From positions 248,001-312,000 of the forward strand of contig CAVVYM010000006.1 in assembly GCA_963752505.1 (NCBI GenBank): 64,000 nucleotides of DNA. Reading direction: 5' to 3'. Numbering within the stretch: the first letter of the stretch is position 1; each line of letters starts with the position of its first letter. This DNA comes from JACJWR01 sp963752505. Its GTDB lineage: Bacteria > Actinomycetota > Actinomycetes > S36-B12 > UBA10799. Position numbers and translations under genes: made by a program. The notes beneath the pieces are model-generated. The model had not been told where the DNA came from. It worked only from the letters and a program-made list of their open reading frames with translations, and made no database searches. Positions 42,248-50,842 of this stretch are shown one piece after another.

Positions 42248-43081
42248 ATGGGGCAGATCGTGAGTAGCGCAACGTCCGTGCGACGCAGCCGATGGGCGGC
42301 ACTCATCGCCGTCGTTGTTGCACTGGTGGCGGTGGGGGTGACCTATGCCGTGCTCAACGCTCAATCGAAGGCTTCGGCCGCACCTACTGAGACCGCTACG
42401 TCGGCCCAACTCGAGGAAGGGCGCAAGCTCTTCCTCGAAGGCTGCTCCAGTTGCCACGGCCTGAACGCCGAAGGCATCGACGGGGCAACAGTCAACAATG
42501 GCGGCAACGGCGGCCCCAGCCTCATCGGCGTGGGTGCCGCATCGGTGCATTTCCAGGTGTCCACCGGTCGCATGCCACTGGCCGGACCGGCCGCGCAGGC
42601 CCCTGTGAAGTCGGTCGAGTACACCCCGGAAGAGACCGAGGCGCTCGCGGCCTACATCGCCTCCCTGGGCCCCGGCCCGGCGAGCCCGACCGAAGAGCAG
42701 TTGGACTTCTCCGAGGCCAGCGTGGCCGAGGGTGGCGAACTCTTCCGCACCAACTGCTCGCAGTGCCACAACTTCGCAGGCCGCGGCGGTGCCCTCAGCG
42801 ACGGCGCCTATGCACCCAGCCTGCTCGACGCCACCCCGCAGCAGATCTACGAAGCGATGCTGACCGGCCCACAGCAGATGCCGGTATTCAGCGACGCCTC
42901 ACTGACCGTGGAAGAGAAGCAGGCCCTCCTGGCGTACATCGACGACCTGCGTACCGCCCCCAACCCGGCAGGGCAGGACCTCGGTAGCCTCGGCCCGGTC
43001 GGCGATGGCCTCTTCGCCTGGCTGGTGGGCATCGTCTTGTTCGTAGCAGTTGCTGTCTGGATCGGAGCTAGGGTTCGATGA
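42248..43081 (+). CDS. qcrC: Dihaem cytochrome c subunit of the bc1 complex (QcrC)
   Basis: A 277-residue membrane-anchored dihaem cytochrome c. N-terminal signal-anchor (WAALIAVVVALVAVGVTYAV), first haem motif CSSCHG, second CSQCHN, axial-Met regions TGRMPL and PQQMPVF, and a C-terminal helix (LFAWLVGIVLFVAVAVWIGA). Carries electrons directly from the bcc complex to CtaC. ATG 42248 is used; GTG 42260 also possible. ATGA overlap with qcrA. Confidence 0.95.
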   Translation: MGQIVSSATSVRRSRWAALIAVVVALVAVGVTYAVLNAQSKASAAPTETATSAQLEEGRKLFLEGCSSCHGLNAEGIDGATVNNGGNGGPSLIGVGAASVHFQVSTGRMPLAGPAAQAPVKSVEYTPEETEALAAYIASLGPGPASPTEEQLDFSEASVAEGGELFRTNCSQCHNFAGRGGALSDGAYAPSLLDATPQQIYEAMLTGPQQMPVFSDASLTVEEKQALLAYIDDLRTAPNPAGQDLGSLGPVGDGLFAWLVGIVLFVAVAVWIGARVR

Positions 43082-44145
43082 CCGACAACACACCCGCCGC
43101 AGAGTCGCCGGAATCCTCGACCGCCACCGGCGCCGAGGTCGTGGCCACCAACCAAGGCCACGACATCCCCGGCCTCCCGCCGCACCGCCCCCGCCAAACC
43201 GACATCGATCCGCGCGCCGCGAAGCGGGCCGAGCGGCAAGTCGCCCTCATGTTCCTGGCGTCTGCCCTGATGACGGTGCTGTTCGTGGTGGCGTTCGTAC
43301 AAATCCCCACCACCGACACCTGGGCGGTACCGTTCTTTGCCGCAACGATCAACGCCAGCAACACCGCGCTCGGCGTCACGTTCGGCCTGGCAATCTTCTT
43401 CATCGGCGCGGGCGCCATTCAGTGGGCCAAGAAGCTCATGCCCGACAAAGAGGTGGTGCAGCTGCGCCACTCGCTGACGAGCACCCCGAAGGAGCGCGAG
43501 GAGGCCTCCGAGGTCTTCTGGAACGGCGCCGATGAGTCAGGCTTCGGCCAGCGCAAGATCATCCGGCGTAGCCTGCTGCTGGCGATGGGGCTGTTCCCTA
43601 TCCCCCTCGTGGTGATGCTGCGCGATCTGGCACCGGGACCGCTCGACATAGGCGTGCTGAAGGAGACGCTGTGGGAGGAGGGCTCGCGCATCGTCACCGA
43701 TCCGCTCGAGCGCCCCGTTCGTCCCGCCGATGTCCCCATCGGCGGTGTGATTTCTGCCATGCCCGCCGATCTCGTCGAGGTACAGCACGAGGAGGGCAAC
43801 CTCAACGCCCGGGCCAAGGCGGCGATCATCCTGGTGCGCATGGCTCCCGAGGACATTCAGAGCCAGCAGGGCGAGGGCTGGGACTACCAAGGCATCCTCG
43901 CTTTTTCGAAGATCTGTACCCACGTCGGTTGTCCGATTGCGCTCTACCAGCAACGGACCCATCATTTGTTGTGCCCGTGTCACCAGTCGACTTTCGACCT
44001 CAGTGACTCAGGCAACGTCGTGTTCGGGCCCGCGGCGCGCGCATTGCCACAACTGCCGATCTCGGTGGACGAAGAAGGCTTCCTCATTGCACGGAGCGAC
44101 TTCGACCAACCTGTCGGCCCGAGCTTCTGGGAGCGTGACCGCTGA
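43078..44145 (+). CDS. qcrA: Rieske iron-sulfur subunit of the bc1 complex (QcrA)
   Basis: 355 residues, actinobacterial three-helix type with a long N-terminal cytoplasmic arm. Helices near 58-76, 95-113 and 165-185. The C-terminal Rieske domain binds 2Fe-2S through CTHVGC and CPCHQS. Takes electrons from menaquinol to QcrC. The stop overlaps the qcrB start by one base (TGATG). Confidence 0.96.
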   Translation: MTDNTPAAESPESSTATGAEVVATNQGHDIPGLPPHRPRQTDIDPRAAKRAERQVALMFLASALMTVLFVVAFVQIPTTDTWAVPFFAATINASNTALGVTFGLAIFFIGAGAIQWAKKLMPDKEVVQLRHSLTSTPKEREEASEVFWNGADESGFGQRKIIRRSLLLAMGLFPIPLVVMLRDLAPGPLDIGVLKETLWEEGSRIVTDPLERPVRPADVPIGGVISAMPADLVEVQHEEGNLNARAKAAIILVRMAPEDIQSQQGEGWDYQGILAFSKICTHVGCPIALYQQRTHHLLCPCHQSTFDLSDSGNVVFGPAARALPQLPISVDEEGFLIARSDFDQPVGPSFWERDR

Positions 44146-45911
44146 TGAGCGCCACAGTCAAGGCCGGCGAGAAGGCGGCGACCTACGTCGACGACAGGTT
44201 CGCCTCTGCCAACTTCTTCAAGCGCAGTCTGGGCAAGGTCTTCCCCGATCACTGGTCCTTCATGCTGGGCGAGATCGCCCTGTACTCGTTCATCGTGATC
44301 CTGCTGTCGGGAACTTTCCTCACGTTCTGGTTCAAGCCGAGCATGGTGGAAGTGATCTACGACGGCTCCTACGCACCGCTCAAGGGCGTCGAGATGTCCG
44401 AGGCCTACGCCTCCACGCTGGACATTTCGTTCGACATCCGCGGCGGCTTGCTCATGCGCCAGATTCACCACTGGGCCGCCCTGTTCTTCGTCGCGGCGAT
44501 CTCGGTGCACCTGCTGCGCATCTTCTTCACCGGCGCTTTCCGTAAGCCGCGCGAGTTCAACTGGCTGATCGGCGTCGGGCTGCTGACGCTGGCACTCGTG
44601 GCCGGATTCGCCGGCTACTCGCTGCCTGACGACCTGCTTTCCGGCACCGGCCTGCGGATCGCGCAGGGCATCATGCTTTCGATCCCGCTGGTGGGAACCT
44701 ACCTGTCGTGGTTCGTGTTCGGTGGCGAGTTCCCTGGCACCGACATCATCTCCAGGCTCTACGCGGTGCACATCCTGCTGGTTCCAGGCATCATCCTGGC
44801 GCTGGTGACCGCGCACCTCATCATGGTCTGGTACCAGAAGCACACCCAATTCCCCGGTCCAGGACGCACCAACGAAAACGTCGTGGGCTATCGCCTGATG
44901 CCGATCTACATGGCCAAGGCCGGCGGCTTCTTCTTCGCGGTCTTCGGCATCACCACCCTCATCGCAGGTCTGGTGACCATCAACCCCATCTGGGCTTACG
45001 GTCCGTACACCCCCGACCAGGTGACGGCAGGCTCCCAGCCTGACTGGTACATCGGCTGGCTCGAGGGCGCGCTGCGCATGATGCCCAACGTGGAAACGGT
45101 GATATTTGGCTTCACGATCAGTTGGAACATCCTCATACCGGCAGCGGTCGTGCCCGGACTGGTGTTCACCGCCATGGCCTTGTATCCGTGGCTCGAGAAC
45201 TGGGTGACCGGCGACACCAAGGAACACCACATCCTTGACCGGCCGCGCAACAACCCGACGCGCACCGGTATCGGCGTCATGGCGCTGACCTTCTACATCC
45301 TGCTGTGGATCGGTGGCGGCAACGACCTCATCGCCCGCTTCTTCGACGTGTCGGTCAACGCGATCACCTGGTTCCTGCGCATCGGGATCTTCGTGCTGCC
45401 GCCTATCGCCTTCGTGATCACCAAGCGCATCTGCTTGTCGCTGCAGCGTCGCGACCGCGACAAGCTGCTGCATGGCCGCGAGACGGGCCAGATCCTGCGC
45501 CTTCCCCACGGCGAGTTCATCGAGATCCACGGCGCCATCTCGGTTGAGGAACGAGCCGTGCTGCTGTCGAAGCCCGAGATCGCTCCGCTGCCGTTGCCGG
45601 TGGCTGAGGATGCCAACGGCGTCAAGAACAAGAAGGCTGGCCGCAACCGACTGCGCTCGAAGTTGTCGAATTGGTTCTACGGCGACAACATTCCGCTCCC
45701 CACACCTGAGGAGTTGGCAGCGGCCGACGCGCACCTCGCCCACGAAATCGAGCAGACCACCCCGGTGCTCGACGAATCCACCGCATTGCGCGTGGGCACG
45801 CCAGGCGTCATCGCCGACGAGGGCGTGCTCCACGACGATCCGGAACTCGTCGCCACGGCACGCGAGGCTGCCAGGACAATCGAAGCCGAGCGCGGCGAAA
45901 GCAAGCCGTAG
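44145..45911 (+). CDS. qcrB: Cytochrome b subunit of the bc1 complex (QcrB)
   Basis: 588 residues, menaquinol:cytochrome c oxidoreductase core. Haem-ligand helices include RQIHHWAALFFVAAISVHLL and LYAVHILLVPGIILALVTAH; Q-site motif PGPGRTNENVVG region and PDQVTAGSQPDWYIGWLEGA (the counterpart of PEWY, here PDWY). The 140-residue C-terminal cytoplasmic extension is typical of actinobacteria. Last gene of the ctaE-qcrCAB operon, followed by a 20-bp-stem terminator. Confidence 0.97.
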   Translation: MSATVKAGEKAATYVDDRFASANFFKRSLGKVFPDHWSFMLGEIALYSFIVILLSGTFLTFWFKPSMVEVIYDGSYAPLKGVEMSEAYASTLDISFDIRGGLLMRQIHHWAALFFVAAISVHLLRIFFTGAFRKPREFNWLIGVGLLTLALVAGFAGYSLPDDLLSGTGLRIAQGIMLSIPLVGTYLSWFVFGGEFPGTDIISRLYAVHILLVPGIILALVTAHLIMVWYQKHTQFPGPGRTNENVVGYRLMPIYMAKAGGFFFAVFGITTLIAGLVTINPIWAYGPYTPDQVTAGSQPDWYIGWLEGALRMMPNVETVIFGFTISWNILIPAAVVPGLVFTAMALYPWLENWVTGDTKEHHILDRPRNNPTRTGIGVMALTFYILLWIGGGNDLIARFFDVSVNAITWFLRIGIFVLPPIAFVITKRICLSLQRRDRDKLLHGRETGQILRLPHGEFIEIHGAISVEERAVLLSKPEIAPLPLPVAEDANGVKNKKAGRNRLRSKLSNWFYGDNIPLPTPEELAAADAHLAHEIEQTTPVLDESTALRVGTPGVIADEGVLHDDPELVATAREAARTIEAERGESKP

Positions 45912-45928
45912 CGCGGACACGTCACCGC

Positions 45929-45977
45929 ACGTAGCGAGGGCCCCTCCCCCAAGTCTCGGGAGGGGCCCTCGCTACGT
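45929..45977 (+). terminator. Terminator hairpin of the ctaE-qcrCAB operon
   Basis: Perfect 20-bp stem: arms 45929-45948 and 45958-45977, nine-base loop, 18 bases after the qcrB stop. Very GC-rich; no T-run, so perhaps Rho-assisted. Confidence 0.8.
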
Positions 45978-46062
45978 CTGTGAACTACCTGAGTGCCCAC
46001 CTACGTCCGTGAGCCACCTGAGTGGACACCTTTGTCCGTGAGCTACCTGAGTGCACACCTTT
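45976..46062 (+). repeat. Three direct 29-base repeats
   Basis: Units at 45976-46004, 46005-46033 and 46034-46062 follow GTCYGTGARCYACCTGAGTG then SMCACCTWY/TTT, about 80-90 percent alike. No spacers, so not CRISPR. The third unit runs into the left arm of the next hairpin. Confidence 0.8.
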
Positions 46063-46110
46063 GTGCCACTAGGGGGTCCTCAAGCTGCTCCTAGTGGCAC
46101 AAAGGTGTGC
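46053..46110. terminator. Long inverted repeat, probable terminator for the L,D-transpeptidase gene
   Basis: Perfect 21-bp arms 46053-46073 and 46090-46110 (GCACACCTTTGTGCCACTAG start), loop 16 bases; pairing continues imperfectly outwards to about 28 bp. Located 26 bases past the end of the minus-strand L,D-transpeptidase gene. Confidence 0.65.
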
Positions 46111-46135
46111 GCTCACCGGGAGGGGTGGCTCTGCG

Positions 46136-47347
46136 TCAGGCGCCGACCGGGGTGGCGCCGTCCGGACCAACATTCAGGGCGCCGGTCTCCGACCGTGCCA
46201 GCCACTGATCCCAGTTGTAGTTCCAGGCGGTCACACCGTTGTCGGCCTGCCATGGGTAGCCGGTGCCGAACGTGGTGATCACATCGCCCTCGTTGGCCTG
46301 GTTCCACAGCCAGCCGGCGTTGTCGGTGGTCATGCTGATGCAGCCGTGGCTGAAGGCGTAGTTGCCGAAAGCGGCATTGGCCCAAGGCGCCGCGTGCAGG
46401 TACTCACCGTGTTCGGTGAGGCGCATGGAGTACTGCACCCTCTCAGCCACGTAGGGCTCCGGTGAACCCGGCGCCGAGCGCATCGTGATGGTGCCCTCTT
46501 TCCCGGTAATCACCTTGACGCCCTCGTGGGTCTCGAACCCGTCCTTGCCGATGGTGACCGGGATGGTCTTCAGCGGCACGTCGTTGCGCGACACGGTCAT
46601 TTGCAGGGTGTTGACGTCGACGTTCATGACGACCTTGTCGCCCACGTTGAAGTGGATACTCGGATCGGAAGCGCCGTAGGCCGTCTCGTTGAGCTTCACG
46701 CCGTACAGGTCCCCCACGAAACTCACGGACGTGCCACTCGGCCAGAAACCAGTCGGCCGGAACGTCACGCGGGTATTGGCCTCATTCCAGGACCAGGCGC
46801 CTTCCAGCGGCACCGTGCTGGTGACCGCGAGGCGCTCTTCGACCGCCTTCTTTTCTGTCACGGGGACGTTGAAGTTCACGATGATGGGCATGCCGACGCC
46901 GTAGGTGTCGTAGTCCGCCATGTACAGCACCGCGGCGTTTACCTGCTCCTGCGGATCGACGGTGGTGAACGAATCCGTCATCTGCTTGGTGCGGCCTTCA
47001 CCGTCCACTGCGACAGCGTTGATCTGATAGGTGGTGCCGAAAGGAAGCTCCAGACCCGCCTCAGACGTCCAGGAACGCCCGTCAGGCGCCATTTGGCCCG
47101 GAATGCTCCCCATACCACCAGAGACGTCTACGGACGTCAGACGGCCTTCGTCGACCTTCACTACGACCGGGTCCAGTACCGAGACGTTCCTTGCGCCCGC
47201 CTGATTCACGGCGAGCACGGCCGCACTCTCATCGTTCCCCGTGCCCGCGGATGCTGTCAGCATGGGACCGCACCCAGACACCAGCAAAGTCGCCCCCAGG
47301 CCGCCGGCAACTAGGGCAAGCACGCTCGCCTTCGACTTACGCTCCAC
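46136..47347 (-). CDS. Lipoprotein L,D-transpeptidase (YkuD) with Ig-like domains
   Basis: 403 residues. Makes 3-3 cross-links in peptidoglycan and/or attaches lipoproteins. Lipobox LLVSGC with Cys26 after a hydrophobic signal. Two Ig-like domains (about 55-150 and 150-265) precede the YkuD catalytic domain, whose active site is YAFSHGCISMTTDNAGWLW (Cys in SHGCISM). C-terminal YNWDQWLA-like cap, as in LdtMt2. GTG 47347 follows AAGGAG with an eight-base spacer; a longer frame begins at 47491 without support. Sits between the two respiratory blocks, as mycobacterial mmpS3/Rv2197c do, but is unrelated to them. Confidence 0.93.
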   Translation of the reverse strand: MERKSKASVLALVAGGLGATLLVSGCGPMLTASAGTGNDESAAVLAVNQAGARNVSVLDPVVVKVDEGRLTSVDVSGGMGSIPGQMAPDGRSWTSEAGLELPFGTTYQINAVAVDGEGRTKQMTDSFTTVDPQEQVNAAVLYMADYDTYGVGMPIIVNFNVPVTEKKAVEERLAVTSTVPLEGAWSWNEANTRVTFRPTGFWPSGTSVSFVGDLYGVKLNETAYGASDPSIHFNVGDKVVMNVDVNTLQMTVSRNDVPLKTIPVTIGKDGFETHEGVKVITGKEGTITMRSAPGSPEPYVAERVQYSMRLTEHGEYLHAAPWANAAFGNYAFSHGCISMTTDNAGWLWNQANEGDVITTFGTGYPWQADNGVTAWNYNWDQWLARSETGALNVGPDGATPVGA

Positions 47348-47412
47348 GTGGGTCGCTCCTTCTGTAGTCGTCTTAGCTCTGCCGCCGAACCGCTTCCCTA
47401 CCGTCGTGGGGT

Positions 47413-47447
47413 GTTCCTGACTGTTCGTCAAACGCATCGTCAGGAAC
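47413..47447. promoter_or_regulatory. Inverted repeat upstream of the L,D-transpeptidase gene
   Basis: GTTCCTGAC (47413-47421) and GTCAGGAAC (47439-47447), perfect nine-base arms with 17 bases between, about 66-100 bases upstream of GTG 47347. On the minus strand GGAAC followed about 20 bases later by CGGTT loosely resembles an ECF-sigma envelope-stress promoter. Confidence 0.4.
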
Positions 47448-47549
47448 GCTGCACAACGCATGTTACGTCGATTGCGACACGCTCGTATCAAGGTCTGGGA
47501 TACCCAATTCTACGAGACTTGATCGTAGCCCGAGCGTGAGAAACAACAC

Positions 47550-47581
47550 GGCCCCGCATCCGGCATGTCGGATACGGGGCC
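47550..47581 (-). terminator. Intrinsic terminator of the ctaC-ctaD-ctaF operon
   Basis: Stem 47550-47562 with 47569-47581, 13 bp with one G-T wobble, six-base loop. On the minus strand it is followed by GTGTTGTTTCTC, a T-rich tail, 19 bases past the ctaF stop. Confidence 0.85.
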
Positions 47582-47599
47582 CTGCCGATGTCGGTTCAG

Positions 47600-48013
47600 C
47601 TAGTGGGCGTGATCGCCTCGGTAGTACTCGAAGACGAATCCCCACACCGAGAACAGGATTGCAGCCACTCCGAAGGCCACCAGCCAGGCTGCGAAAACGA
47701 AGCCGAAGGCCACGATGGCAACGCTTGCACCGACGGCCAGCGGCCACCACGAGTGCGGGCTGAAGAAGCCGTAGTCGGGGTCGGCCTGTTCGATCTCAGC
47801 GTTGCCGTCGTCCTCCGGCAGTGAGCCGATCCGGCGCGCCGTGAAACTGAAGTAGAAGCCCACCAGGAACGACAAGAAGGCGGTGAAGGCCAGCACGATG
47901 GTGCCGATCCAGTCGATCTTGCCGTCGTCCGCGATGGTCCACCAGCCGTAGACCACGGCCACGAAACCGTAGAAGACCATGCCCCAGAGGAAGAGTTTGC
48001 CGTCGAGTTTCAT
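47600..48013 (-). CDS. ctaF: Cytochrome c oxidase subunit IV (actinobacterial CtaF)
   Basis: 137 residues, four helices; the small actinobacterial-specific aa3 subunit. KLFLWGMVFYGFVAVVYGWW at the N-terminus, an acidic loop (LPEDDGNAEIEQADPDYGFF) then SPHSWWPLAVGAS. Three bases downstream of ctaD; same transcript. Confidence 0.94.
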   Translation of the reverse strand: MKLDGKLFLWGMVFYGFVAVVYGWWTIADDGKIDWIGTIVLAFTAFLSFLVGFYFSFTARRIGSLPEDDGNAEIEQADPDYGFFSPHSWWPLAVGASVAIVAFGFVFAAWLVAFGVAAILFSVWGFVFEYYRGDHAH

Positions 48014-48016
48014 CGG

Positions 48017-49825
48017 TTACTTGCTTCCCTCGTCGTCTGTCGTGGACTTCGGGTGATCGAGCAGCGCGGTAGCGCTAGCCGAACCGGTCTTGCCGTGGCT
48101 GATGTCGGGTCCGCCCACGAGACCGTCGAGGCGGTTCTTCCCCACGGGCAGATCGGACTGCGCGTGCTCAGGGTGATGCAGGTCGAACGCCGGCCGCTCG
48201 GAGCGGATGGGGGGCAGCGACGTGAAGTTGTGTCGCGGCGGCGGGCAACTGGTGGCCCACTCAAGAGATGCTCCCCAGCCCCAGGGGTCGTCGACCTCAA
48301 CCTTGGGCGCGAACCGCCAGGTCCGGTAAACATTCCAGAGGAAGAACACTGTGGAGACGCCCAGAATGATCGCCCCGATGCTGGAAATGATGTTGAGGGT
48401 CTCGAATCCGTCGGATTCTAAGTAGTCCGCATAGCGTCGCGGCATGCCCTCCGCACCGAGCCAGTGCTGCACCAGGAAGGTCACCTGGAAGCCGATGAAC
48501 AGCAGCCAGAAGTGCACCTTGCCGAGGCGTTCGTCGAGCATCCGGCCCGTCCACTTGGGCCACCAGAAGTAGAAGCCGGCGAACATCATGAACACCACGG
48601 TTCCGAACACCGTGTAGTGGAAGTGGGCCACCACGAAGTAGCTGTCAGAGACCGCGAAGTCGAGCGGCGGCGAGGCCAGGATGATGCCGGTGAGGCCGCC
48701 GAAGAGGAAGGTGACCAGGAAGCCCATGGTCCATAACATCGGTGTTTCAAACGTCACCGATCCTCGCCACATCGTGCCTATCCAGTTGAAGAATTTCACA
48801 CCGGTCGGCACTGCGATGAGCATGGTCATCAAGGCAAAGAACGGCAGCAGCACCGCACCCGTCACGTACATGTGGTGAGCCCAGACCGCGACCGAGAGGC
48901 CCGCGATGGCGATGGTCGCGAACACGAGGCCCTTGTAGCCGAAGATCGGCTTGCGACTGAACACGGGGATGATCTCGCTGGCCACACCGAAGAACGGTAG
49001 GGCCAGGATGTAGACCTCCGGATGGCCGAAGAACCAGAACAGGTGCTGCCAGAGAATGGCGCCGCCGTTCTCGGCCGAGAACACCACGGTGCCGAACTTC
49101 CGGTCGGACTCGAGCACGATCATGATCGCGGCGAGCACCGGGAACGCCACCAGCACGAGCACGCTGGTGAGCAGCACGGTCCAGGAGAAGATGGACATGC
49201 GGAACATCGTCATGCCCGGAGCGCGCATGGTCACGATGGTGGTGATGAAGTTCACCGCGGCCAAGATGGTTCCCAGACCACCAATGGTGAAGCCCATGAT
49301 CCACAGGTCCGCACCCTTGGACGGCGTGAAGGCCTCCAAGGAGAGCGGGGTGTAGGCGAACCAACCGAAGTCAGCAGCTCCCGACGGTGTCAGGAAGCCG
49401 GACATCACGATCAGGCCACCGAAGAGGAACAGGTAGAAACCCAGCATGTTCAGGCGCGGGAACGCCACGTCCGGGGCCCCGATCTGCAGCGGCAGCAGGA
49501 TGTTCGCGAAGCCGACGAACAGCGGCGTCGCGAAGAGCAACAGCATGATGCTGCCGTGCATCGTGAACATCTGGTTGTACTGCGCGTTGCTGAGGAACTG
49601 CAGGCCCGGGTTGGCCAGTTCGGCGCGGATGGCCAGGGCCATCACACCGGCGATGAGGAAGAACACGAAGGACGTGATCAGGTACATGTACCCGATGACT
49701 TTGTGGTCGGTGGACGTGAGCCACTTGACCACGGTGCGCCCGTAGTGGGCCTTTCGGGCGGCCTTCCGGTCGACGGGGGCGTCAATCGCTGCCTGTGACT
49801 CCGGGCGCTCATTGAGAATGGTCAT
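48017..49825 (-). CDS. ctaD: Cytochrome c oxidase subunit I
   Basis: 602 residues, 12 helices; the haem a/a3-CuB catalytic subunit that reduces O2 to water. Haem a and CuB ligands are seen in MFTMHGSIMLLLFATP, FWFFGHPEVYILALPFFG (CuB His and cross-linked Tyr), WAHHMYVTGA (CuB His pair) and HFHYTVFGTVVFMMFAGFYF. The C-terminal PPRHNFTSLPPIRSERPAFD tail is actinobacterial. Three bases after ctaC. Confidence 0.97.
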   Translation of the reverse strand: MTILNERPESQAAIDAPVDRKAARKAHYGRTVVKWLTSTDHKVIGYMYLITSFVFFLIAGVMALAIRAELANPGLQFLSNAQYNQMFTMHGSIMLLLFATPLFVGFANILLPLQIGAPDVAFPRLNMLGFYLFLFGGLIVMSGFLTPSGAADFGWFAYTPLSLEAFTPSKGADLWIMGFTIGGLGTILAAVNFITTIVTMRAPGMTMFRMSIFSWTVLLTSVLVLVAFPVLAAIMIVLESDRKFGTVVFSAENGGAILWQHLFWFFGHPEVYILALPFFGVASEIIPVFSRKPIFGYKGLVFATIAIAGLSVAVWAHHMYVTGAVLLPFFALMTMLIAVPTGVKFFNWIGTMWRGSVTFETPMLWTMGFLVTFLFGGLTGIILASPPLDFAVSDSYFVVAHFHYTVFGTVVFMMFAGFYFWWPKWTGRMLDERLGKVHFWLLFIGFQVTFLVQHWLGAEGMPRRYADYLESDGFETLNIISSIGAIILGVSTVFFLWNVYRTWRFAPKVEVDDPWGWGASLEWATSCPPPRHNFTSLPPIRSERPAFDLHHPEHAQSDLPVGKNRLDGLVGGPDISHGKTGSASATALLDHPKSTTDDEGSK

Positions 49826-49828
49826 GCG

Positions 49829-50653
49829 TCACTCCACATCCTGTGCGGCGTCGGTGAGTCGGCCCGAGTCTGGATCGCCAGTCTGCCCCAACGCTCGAAG
49901 TTCGTCCATGTGCGCATCGAACTCGGCGCGCTCGACAACCTTGAGGTTGAAGAGCATGCGTGAGTGATCAACGCCGCACAACTCCGCACACTTGCCGGCG
50001 AACGTCCCGAGCTCGTTCGGGGTCACCTCGAAGGTGTTGATCCGACCGGGGATCACGTCCATCTTGAAGAGGAACTCGGGCACCCAGAAGGAGTGGATGA
50101 CATCCGGGCTGCCTAGCCGGAACTGCACCTTCTCGTTGACCGGGAGGTACAGGGTGGGAAGTTGATCCTCTTGCAGGCTCGGCTGACCGGTGTCGTACAC
50201 GTCGTGCTCTGCGTAGTAGAAGTTCCACGACCAACGGAAGCCGGTCACCTCGACGGTCTCTGCCTGGTCGTTCGAGACCTCGGTGAGAATCGCCTCGTCG
50301 CGCACGGTGAAGAACACCAGCGCCAGCACCATGGCGATGGGGGTGACGGTGTACATCACCTCGATCGGGATGTTGTAGCGCAACTGCTTGGGCATGCCAT
50401 CGCCCTGGCGGCGCCGGTAGGCGATCGCCGCGTACAGCATCAATCCCCAGGTGAGAATGCCGACGGCGAAGGCCGCGATCCAGGTGCCGTTCCAGAAGTG
50501 CAGCGTGATCGCTGATTCTTCCGTGGCACCCGACGGGAAGCCGAAGTTGTACTCGTAGCCCCACCAGACCAGGCCTGCCAGCACGACACCCATGAGGATG
50601 ACTGCTGCCCAGCCTGCCCCGCTGGGTCCTCGCTGCTTACCGGACGATGCCAC
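49829..50653 (-). CDS. ctaC: Cytochrome c oxidase subunit II
   Basis: 274 residues, two N-terminal helices, then the extracytoplasmic cupredoxin domain with the binuclear CuA site CAELCGVDHSRM and upstream His in DVIHSFWVPEF. No classical lipobox is seen: the N-terminus is GAGWAAVILMGVVLAGLVWW. Receives electrons from QcrC. GTG 50653 follows AAAGGTG. Divergent from the cysteine-desulfurase-like gene across 189 bases that hold no other gene. Confidence 0.95.
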   Translation of the reverse strand: MASSGKQRGPSGAGWAAVILMGVVLAGLVWWGYEYNFGFPSGATEESAITLHFWNGTWIAAFAVGILTWGLMLYAAIAYRRRQGDGMPKQLRYNIPIEVMYTVTPIAMVLALVFFTVRDEAILTEVSNDQAETVEVTGFRWSWNFYYAEHDVYDTGQPSLQEDQLPTLYLPVNEKVQFRLGSPDVIHSFWVPEFLFKMDVIPGRINTFEVTPNELGTFAGKCAELCGVDHSRMLFNLKVVERAEFDAHMDELRALGQTGDPDSGRLTDAAQDVE

Positions 50654-50830
50654 AGCGCACCTTTCGTCTCGGGTCTTGGCACGTCTACACCTTTACAGGC
50701 GCAGCGCGCACGGGGCCTTGGCAACCCCACGGGGTGAGATTAGCGCAGGTCTTGGCGCCGCGGGATCCGGGGCGCGCGTTCGACCCGTGACAAAGTGCCT
50801 GAAAATCAGGCCATACCGAGCAAACCGGGC

Positions 50831-50836
50831 CAAGAT
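50831..50836 (+). promoter_or_regulatory. -10 element for the cysteine-desulfurase-like gene
   Basis: CAAGAT exactly six bases before GTG 50843; it lies inside the longer upstream frame. Confidence 0.45.
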
Positions 50837-50842
50837 GGGCGT

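Noticed and set aside
43980..45920. A 646-codon open frame antisense to qcrB
   Set aside because: It lies exactly opposite the unmistakable cytochrome b gene, has a His/Arg/Gln-rich composition typical of antisense frames in high-GC DNA and no known motif.
45976..46062. CRISPR-like direct repeats
   Set aside because: Three abutting 29-base units with no spacers, degenerate, and no cas genes.
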